Shown one piece after another: positions 62,184 to 64,000 of a DNA stretch of 64,000 nucleotides. The first letter of the stretch is position 1. The number at the start of each line of letters is the position of its first letter. Position numbers and translations under genes: made by a program. The stretch covers positions 140,205-204,204 of the forward strand of contig JABDKG010000040.1 in assembly GCA_013002305.1 (NCBI GenBank). Reading direction: 5' to 3'. This DNA comes from Hellea sp. Lineage in GTDB: Bacteria; Pseudomonadota; Alphaproteobacteria; Caulobacterales; Maricaulaceae. Under the pieces are notes generated by a model, which worked only from the letters and a program-made list of their open reading frames with translations, was not told the origin of the DNA and did no database searches.

Positions 62184-62960
62184 ATGTCTGACACTTTATC
62201 CTATCTGGATGCGCCGCCCCACCTATCAGGTTCGCCTGAAAAAATCGCCTATAAAATGTCATCCGGACAAGGCCCGGCCATAATCTGGTGCGGCGGGCTA
62301 AAATCAGACATAGAAGGTAGCAAGGCGATCCATCTTCATAAATGGGCGAATAGTCATTCCCAAACATTTATTCGATTCGATTATTTCGGCCATGGTGAAA
62401 GCTCAGGCCTTTATGGCGAGGGCACAATTTCGCGCTGGGGTCAAGACGTAGTGACGGTGATGGATAGGTTGGCGCCGGAAGGCGACATTTTATTGGTGGG
62501 CTCGTCCATGGGCGGATGGGCGTCTATGTTGGCTGCCCGAGCCCGGCCCGAGCGGGTCAAAGCGCTATTGCTGATCGCTCCGGCGCCGGACTTTACTGAA
62601 AAACTCATGTGGGCAAATTGGCCCGCAAATATTCGCCAAACGATCATGACTGAAGGCGTATATTTCGCACCATCGGATTATGATGAACCCTATGAATATC
62701 GGCGAGCTCTGATCGAAGATGGCCGCGACCATCAACTGCTGGACGAACCATTTAAGTTTGAAGGCCCGGTCCGCATTTTACAGGGAGGCAAAGATGATGT
62801 TGTGCCGCCGGAATATTCGAAGCAATTAATCAACATTATCACCAGCCAAGACATGAGTTATACGCTGGTCAAATCTGGCGATCATAGCCTGTCATCACCA
62901 CCGGATCTGTACCGGCTTGAACTTACGCTCTCAGAATTATGTCAAACTCTATCACAATAG
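62184..62960 (+). CDS. Alpha/beta hydrolase
   Basis: A 258-residue alpha/beta hydrolase. The nucleophile elbow is LLVGSSMGGWASML (Ser in GSSMGG, ~105), with RFDYFGHGESSGLYGEG upstream, and GDHSLSSPPDLYR (~233) carries the catalytic His. ATG 62163 is in frame but would overlap the divergent glycosyltransferase; ATG 62184 has no clear Shine-Dalgarno and may be leaderless. Its end overlaps prmC by 22 bases. Confidence 0.85.
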   Translation: MSDTLSYLDAPPHLSGSPEKIAYKMSSGQGPAIIWCGGLKSDIEGSKAIHLHKWANSHSQTFIRFDYFGHGESSGLYGEGTISRWGQDVVTVMDRLAPEGDILLVGSSMGGWASMLAARARPERVKALLLIAPAPDFTEKLMWANWPANIRQTIMTEGVYFAPSDYDEPYEYRRALIEDGRDHQLLDEPFKFEGPVRILQGGKDDVVPPEYSKQLINIITSQDMSYTLVKSGDHSLSSPPDLYRLELTLSELCQTLSQ

Positions 62961-63772
62961 GGGAGATCTACCGTCAACTTGCCGCGCAGTTAGGCTCCTT
63001 TCTCGACGCCGGGCGAATAGTCGAATTTGCAATCGGTAAGTCTCGCGCCGAGCAGATTGTGTCAGAAAACCAATCTGTCCACCAAGATGATTTGAAAAAG
63101 GTTCTTGCATTGGCCGAGCGCCGCAAAACTGGCGAACCGCTGGATCATATATTTGGTACCAGAGAGTTTTATGGTCTGACCTTTAGGGTCAATAAGCATG
63201 TTTTGTCGCCGCGCCCTGAAACCGAAATGCTTGTTGATTTTGTTTTTGCAAAAAGCACCGCGGCGGATTCCCTGCTAATCTTGGACCTGGGGACGGGCAG
63301 CGGCGCTATTCCGACCGCCATATTGAAAGAGCGGGCCAATGCTCATGCACTAGCAGTTGACGTTTCTGAGAAGGCATTGGAGATAGCCCGCGAAAATGCT
63401 ACCCGGCACGTCGTCAGCGACCGTATTGAATTTGTCAAAAGCAACTGGTTTGAGAAATTGTCGGGAACATTTGATTTTATTCTCTCTAATCCACCTTACA
63501 TTACGGATGTCGCAATGAAGCAGCTTGATAGGGAGGTCTCGGAGTTTGATCCAGAAATTGCTTTGTCTGGCGGTCAAGATGGGCTGGATGCTTATCGCGA
63601 GATAATCTCAAAAGCGCCCCTTTATCTTTCTAAAACGGCTTGGCTGGCCATGGAAATTGGATTTGATCAGGCAAAGGCCATTATAGAATTGTTGGATAAG
63701 CGCGGATTTAAAGATATATTGGTTCAAAAAGACCTAGCGGGTCATGACCGATTGGTTGCGGCTAGGCCTTAA
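62939..63772 (+). CDS. prmC: Release factor glutamine methyltransferase
   Basis: A 277-residue PrmC. The SAM motif LILDLGTGSGAIPTAILKER (~residue 118) and the catalytic NPPY in FILSNPPYITDVAMK (~182) are both present, as is the N-terminal helical domain with FGTREFYGLTFRV. It methylates the GGQ glutamine of release factors. prfA, commonly just upstream, is absent; the upstream gene is a hydrolase that overlaps it. The DUF4167 gene follows, as in other alphaproteobacteria. Confidence 0.93.
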   Translation: MSNSITIGEIYRQLAAQLGSFLDAGRIVEFAIGKSRAEQIVSENQSVHQDDLKKVLALAERRKTGEPLDHIFGTREFYGLTFRVNKHVLSPRPETEMLVDFVFAKSTAADSLLILDLGTGSGAIPTAILKERANAHALAVDVSEKALEIARENATRHVVSDRIEFVKSNWFEKLSGTFDFILSNPPYITDVAMKQLDREVSEFDPEIALSGGQDGLDAYREIISKAPLYLSKTAWLAMEIGFDQAKAIIELLDKRGFKDILVQKDLAGHDRLVAARP

Positions 63773-63975
63773 CAATTTGCGACCAAATAGCCCAAATAAT
63801 GACAATCTGCCCATAATTGGAAAAAAGGGCTTGGCGTGACGGCACCTCTTTGCTAGTCAAAAGTGTGATTTGGACTTGTAAGTCCGCTCACAGGCTCAAT
63901 CAGAATAAAGTACAGAGTATTTATATTTCTCAGACTTTCGAAGAGTTTATGCCGTACATATAAAAGGATCTTCCG

Positions 63976-64000
63976 ATGAAGCGTCAACGTGGGCGTTCAC
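63976..64000 (+). CDS. DUF4167 protein, 5' end only
   Basis: Only eight codons (MKRQRGRS) are visible before the window ends. They match the Arg-rich start of DUF4167 proteins, which commonly follow prmC in alphaproteobacteria. AAAAGGA lies nine bases upstream of the ATG. The remaining 200 bases between prmC and this start hold a short GGACT-TGTA-AGTCC hairpin and nothing else I can identify. Confidence 0.6.

Noticed and set aside
1..64000. Prophage, CRISPR, rRNA operon or transposase genes
   Set aside because: No spacer-repeat array, integrase, transposase or rRNA sequence was seen on either strand.

Overview
The window looks like chromosomal DNA of an alphaproteobacterium, most plausibly a marine dimorphic or stalked type near Hyphomonadaceae/Maricaulales. 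The evidence is a PodJ-like polar organiser gene (SEL1 repeats plus peptidoglycan-binding domain) with a perfect TTAA-N7-TTAA CtrA-type box upstream, the lysC...ptsP and prmC-DUF4167 neighbourhoods, an RsmI-YraN pair divergent from an LpoA-like lipoprotein, and alphaproteobacterial-type Zur, UrcA and SapC proteins. The family-level placement is inference. I see no rRNA, CRISPR array, prophage or transposase; one tRNA-Leu(CAA) is present.

Layout. 0-12.3 kb: HerA-like ATPase, AI-2E-type permease, an orphan beta-propeller/Y_Y_Y protein, NhaC antiporter, a MATE pump that appears to lack a standard start codon, two hotdog thioesterases, a GNAT acetyltransferase and the PodJ-like protein. 12.3-22.4 kb: a fatty-acid/acyl-CoA degradation cluster (MerR regulator, two acyl-CoA dehydrogenases, thiolase, FadJ-like fusion, crotonase, alpha/beta hydrolase) followed by a convergent double-hotdog thioesterase and zur. 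22.6-34 kb: SapC, DsbD/ScsB plus a thioredoxin-fold partner, dapB, an XRE-DUF2975 pair, rdgB-hemW, LpoA-like, rsmI-yraN, DUF1223, ubiG. 34-42.4 kb: lysC, then three genes (tandem sulfotransferase, sulfotransferase, methyltransferase) that separate lysC from ptsP, then a UrcA gene and tRNA-Leu. 42.8-49.7 kb: YqaA, murI, yqeY, carA, an MMPL/RND exporter with a small coupled ORF, and a glycerophosphodiester phosphodiesterase. 49.6-53.7 kb: a branched-chain 2-oxoacid dehydrogenase operon (E1alpha-E1beta-E2) divergent from an Lrp-type regulator, with a phased repeat array between them. 53.8-56.3 kb: a C39-peptidase ABC exporter coupled to an unusually short HlyD-like partner. 56.4-64 kb: rplT-rpmI, DUF4345, an esterase-like hydrolase, a GH9 cellulase-family lipoprotein, infC (apparent ATA start), a GT4 glycosyltransferase, a hydrolase, prmC and the start of a DUF4167 gene.

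How it fits together. The MerR regulator, its palindromic operator and the acyl-CoA genes form one catabolic unit; the bkd operon feeds branched acyl-CoAs into the same chemistry. A 20-base sequence shared between the XRE-DUF2975 promoter and the UrcA promoter, 13.6 kb apart, suggests a small regulon. The most unusual items are the short-adaptor C39 exporter, the tandem-sulfotransferase island, the shared operator, and the two genes with apparent ATA/ATT starts.
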